A stretch of 64,000 bases of DNA from Psychrosphaera ytuae. GTDB lineage: Bacteria > Pseudomonadota > Gammaproteobacteria > Enterobacterales > Alteromonadaceae. Shown in pieces: positions 61,329 through 64,000 of this stretch. A program made the translations under genes and the position numbers. The notes below the pieces were generated by a model that worked only from the letters and a program-made list of their open reading frames with translations, had not been told where the DNA came from and ran no database searches. The first letter of the stretch is position 1. Each line of letters starts with the position of its first letter. The stretch is taken from contig NZ_CP072110.1 of assembly GCF_017638545.1 (NCBI RefSeq), forward strand, positions 1,364,001-1,428,000, in the 5' to 3' direction.

Positions 61329-62582
61329 ATGAAAAAAGTAGCAGTAATAGGATCGGGGATCTCAGGATTAACAACCGCCTACTTATTGAATCAGCAACAC
61401 GACGTCCAAGTGTTTGAAGCCAACGACTATATCGGTGGTCATACCGCTACAATAGATGTCCAACACAATGGCAAAGATTACAAGATTGACACAGGGTTCA
61501 TCGTCTTTAATGACAAAACGTATCCGAATTTTTTAAAATTACTCGACCAACTCGGCATGGACAAACAAGCAACTGAAATGAGCTTTAGCGTTCACAACCT
61601 ATTAAGTGGTTTAGAGTACAATGGTAACAACTTAAATACCTTATTTGCGCAGCGTCGCAATATCGTCAATCCAAAATTCTGGTCTCTTATCCGCCAAATA
61701 TTAAGGTTTAACAAGCAGTGTAAGTCACTTTATGAGAACAAAGCGATTCAGCCAGGCGTCAATCTAGGTGACTTCTTAAAAGAGCATAACTACAACGACT
61801 ATTTTGCTCAAAATTATATTTTGCCAATGGCCGCCGCAATTTGGTCGTCGAGCCTCAACCAAGTTAAGCAGTTTGAGCTAAAGTTTTTTATTCAGTTTTT
61901 TTACAACCACGGTCTGTTAAACATTCAAGATCGTCCACAGTGGTATGTGATCCCTGGAGGCTCCAAAAGTTACATTGAGCCACTTGTCAGCCAGTTTAAA
62001 AATCCTGTGCAGCTCAATAGCCAAATTCAAACAGTCGAGCGCAACGAGCACAATGTTACTTTGGTGTTTACCGATGGCGAGCGCCAGTCATTTGATGAGG
62101 TGGTGTTTGCTTGTCATTCCGATCAAGCGTTGGCACTGCTAGCGACACCAACAGAAGCAGAACAAGATGTATTAGGTAGATTGCCCTATGTAAACAATGA
62201 GGTTGTCCTGCATACCGACACCAATATGCTCCCGAAACGTGAATTGGCCTGGGCAAGCTGGAACTATTTGTTATCGGAAGACCAAGACGCCCTTGCAACA
62301 CTGACCTACAACATGAATATTTTGCAAGGAATAGAGTCTGATACTACTTTCTGCGTGACCCTAAACAAGTCAGACGAGATTGACCCAAACAAAGTATTAA
62401 GACGCTTTAACTACGCACATCCGGTCTTCAGCACTGAGTCACAAAAAGCTCAACAAGAACGCAGCAGGATCTGCGGTCACAACCGTACCCACTTTGTCGG
62501 TGCGTATTGGTACAACGGTTTCCATGAAGATGGAGTACGAAGTGCGGTCGATGTCGGAAAACGATTCGGGTGCCAGTTATGA
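61329..62582 (+). CDS. FAD-dependent amine-oxidase-type flavoprotein
   Basis: A 417-residue flavoprotein with the dinucleotide fingerprint VAVIGSGISGLTTAYLL (4-20), FEANDYIGGHT, and a C-terminal FAD-contacting FVGAYWYNGFHEDGVRSA. It belongs to the NAD(P)-binding/amine-oxidase group that in ChrR regulons sits beside DUF1365 and a cyclopropane-synthase-like gene. In R. sphaeroides genes of this kind act in making modified (furan-type) fatty acids, as I recall; here that is inference. Its stop overlaps the DUF1365 start (ATGA), so the two are coupled. Confidence 0.9.
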   Translation: MKKVAVIGSGISGLTTAYLLNQQHDVQVFEANDYIGGHTATIDVQHNGKDYKIDTGFIVFNDKTYPNFLKLLDQLGMDKQATEMSFSVHNLLSGLEYNGNNLNTLFAQRRNIVNPKFWSLIRQILRFNKQCKSLYENKAIQPGVNLGDFLKEHNYNDYFAQNYILPMAAAIWSSSLNQVKQFELKFFIQFFYNHGLLNIQDRPQWYVIPGGSKSYIEPLVSQFKNPVQLNSQIQTVERNEHNVTLVFTDGERQSFDEVVFACHSDQALALLATPTEAEQDVLGRLPYVNNEVVLHTDTNMLPKRELAWASWNYLLSEDQDALATLTYNMNILQGIESDTTFCVTLNKSDEIDPNKVLRRFNYAHPVFSTESQKAQQERSRICGHNRTHFVGAYWYNGFHEDGVRSAVDVGKRFGCQL

Positions 62583-63430
62583 TCCCAGATGAATTTAATA
62601 GTGGCATATACAAAGGCATAGTCCGCCATCGCAGGTTTAGTCCTAAAGTCCACCAGTTTGGGTACAACATGTATATGTTCGCATTAGATCTCGACGAGGC
62701 ACCTACCCTATTTAAGCGCTTTGCGTTAATAGGTGAGCGTTGGTTTAATCCATTTAAAATAACCAACAAAGATCACTTTGGCTCAACCAAACACACTATT
62801 AAAACATCTGTAATCGACAAATTAAAACAGCTGACACTTACGAGCCCATTATCAAAACAACAGCAGTTCGAAAATGGGTGTAAAAATGACGAATTGAAAA
62901 TAGTCATGGTGACCCAAGCGCGTTGCTTAGGTGTTTATTTTAGTCCTATCAATTTATACTTCTGTTATCACGGACATAACACTCGCAAAGACAAGTGTAT
63001 TGCGATGCTCGCTGAGGTGAGTAATACACCTTGGAACGAAAAACACTATTATCTCATCGATGTCCCAAAACAAAATGAGCGCTGCGAATTACGTAATCCT
63101 AAAGCATTTCACGTGTCACCTTTTATGCCAATGGATATGGATTACGTTTGGAAAATCACCCCTCCAGCCAAACACCTCAATGTCCACATAGAAAACTGGC
63201 AACACCCAGATCAGCAAAGTGGGACAGGTCAATATAAAGTCTTTGACGCCACTATGACGTTGAAAAAACAAGCGTTCACGTCAGCAAACTTAACCAAGTT
63301 ATTGATCAAAGTTCCTATGATGACCGTAAAGATTAGTGCAGCTATTTATTGGCAAGCCGCAAAGTTGTTCGCCAAAAGAGTACCTTTTATAGGTCATCCG
63401 GGAACCACTTCGCCGAATACCGCAAAATAG
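62579..63430 (+). CDS. DUF1365 protein
   Basis: About 283 residues. ATG 62579 is taken as start because it overlaps the previous stop in ATGA; a GTG three codons earlier is also in frame. DUF1365 is recognised from IYKGIVRHRRFSPKVHQFGY, FSPINLYFCYH and AFHVSPFMPMDMDYVWKI. The function is not established, but the family almost always accompanies the flavoprotein and a cfa-like methyltransferase, so a step in modifying membrane fatty acids is likely. It lies 76 bases before the cfa-like gene. Confidence 0.9.
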   Translation: MIPDEFNSGIYKGIVRHRRFSPKVHQFGYNMYMFALDLDEAPTLFKRFALIGERWFNPFKITNKDHFGSTKHTIKTSVIDKLKQLTLTSPLSKQQQFENGCKNDELKIVMVTQARCLGVYFSPINLYFCYHGHNTRKDKCIAMLAEVSNTPWNEKHYYLIDVPKQNERCELRNPKAFHVSPFMPMDMDYVWKITPPAKHLNVHIENWQHPDQQSGTGQYKVFDATMTLKKQAFTSANLTKLLIKVPMMTVKISAAIYWQAAKLFAKRVPFIGHPGTTSPNTAK

Positions 63431-63506
63431 CGCTATAGTTAATTGAATCACATAACAAAATTAAGTTTTTAATAGTTAAATACGAGATGTAAACCAAGGA
63501 ATTACG

Positions 63507-64000
63507 ATGGAAAAGACAGCCTCGACTATCAGTGCCGACAAGCCATTGAACACGAGCTTTGCGAATAACCTTTATCAGAAACTAGTGTTTACCGTGTTGC
63601 GTCGCATCACTGGTGTGGGCATTACGATTCGCGATATGAGCCAGCAAAACGAAGCGACCAAACCATCCGTTCACTTTTTTGGGGAAGAGTCCGCTAGCCT
63701 CCAAGCCCAAATAGACATTCACGATGCCAATGTCTATAAATCACTGGCAACCGGAGGCAGTATCGCCGCGGCCGAGGCTTATATTGATAACCAATGGTCT
63801 AGCCCAAACCTAACAAGGCTGATTGAAGTGTTCGCGGTTTGCCAACAACAGCTTGATGAATTAGAAAAGCACATGTCTTGGTTTACCAAACTGAAAAATA
63901 AATTGTTTCACAAGCGTAACAAGAACAGCCAAAGCGGCTCTAAAGAAAATATCTTAGCCCACTATGATCTAGGCAATGACTTATATACTCGTTTTTTAGA
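63507..64000 (+). CDS. cfa: Cyclopropane-fatty-acyl-phospholipid synthase family methyltransferase, N-terminal part
   Basis: The gene starts at ATG 63507 with AAGGA 6 bases upstream and runs off the window after about 164 codons. The visible part matches the N-terminal lipid-associated region of Cfa (VHFFGEESASLQAQIDIHDANVYKSLA, GGSIAAAEAYIDNQW), which transfers a methylene from S-adenosylmethionine to unsaturated acyl chains. The last residues read ILAHYDLGNDLYTRFL, the start of the catalytic domain. It is the last visible gene of the ECF-controlled operon. Whether it makes cyclopropane or a methylated/furan precursor cannot be told. Confidence 0.93.
   Translation, partial: MEKTASTISADKPLNTSFANNLYQKLVFTVLRRITGVGITIRDMSQQNEATKPSVHFFGEESASLQAQIDIHDANVYKSLATGGSIAAAEAYIDNQWSSPNLTRLIEVFAVCQQQLDELEKHMSWFTKLKNKLFHKRNKNSQSGSKENILAHYDLGNDLYTRFL

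Overview
The window reads as ordinary chromosome of a marine gammaproteobacterium of the order Alteromonadales (Colwellia/Thalassotalea/Psychrosphaera-like). The base composition is moderate to low in GC and the genes are tightly packed. Several gene neighbourhoods are shared with E. coli: purL opposite mltF followed by tadA, guaB-guaA opposite xseA, and kefG-kefB. The tmRNA encodes the ANDENYALAA tag. The genus is an inference; no rRNA or other marker gene is present.

Layout. 1-7.2 kb: the end of a DMT-family exporter, aconitase B and a large secreted subtilase with a GlyGly-CTERM tail. 7.4-15.6 kb: an NhaC-type antiporter, then a cell-wall salvage cluster. It holds an exported GH3 hexosaminidase, a D-amino acid transaminase, a lone ATP-synthase epsilon subunit, a MurNAc kinase-MurQ etherase fusion and a NamZ-type exo-muramidase. 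15.6-20 kb: a lytic-transglycosylase-like lipoprotein, two tandem sigma-E-type small RNA genes resembling MicA, an S10 peptidase and gshA. 20-32 kb: housekeeping genes purL, mltF, tadA, guaA, guaB and xseA, with several small unknown genes. 32.1-35.1 kb: an accessory islet with an Rhs C-terminal remnant, a candidate partner membrane protein and a HipBA toxin-antitoxin pair behind four operator-like palindromes. 35.3-43.8 kb: a YegD-like Hsp70, an M1 metallopeptidase, a DUF6702-like protein, a MerC-family protein behind a Zur-like box, an MscS channel and a chemoreceptor. 44-51 kb: a complete RND efflux operon and a diguanylate cyclase. 51-55.3 kb: tmRNA, an unknown membrane protein and KefGB.

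55.4 kb to the end: an ECF sigma factor/ChrR-type anti-sigma pair with a probable photo-oxidative stress regulon. Three promoters share the pattern TGATC(C/G)-N16-CGT. They precede a LON-domain gene, the sigma-antisigma pair and a seven-gene operon. That operon holds a TudS/YbgA fusion, photolyase, an NTF2-like protein, an SDR, a flavin oxidase, a DUF1365 protein and a cyclopropane-fatty-acid synthase cut by the window end.

The least expected items are the tandem MicA-like sRNA genes near gshA, the shared ECF promoter set, the kinase-MurQ fusion in a MurNAc salvage cluster, the orphan epsilon subunit, and the Rhs/HipBA islet. All protein assignments come from recognising motifs and family likeness by eye; no database search was run.
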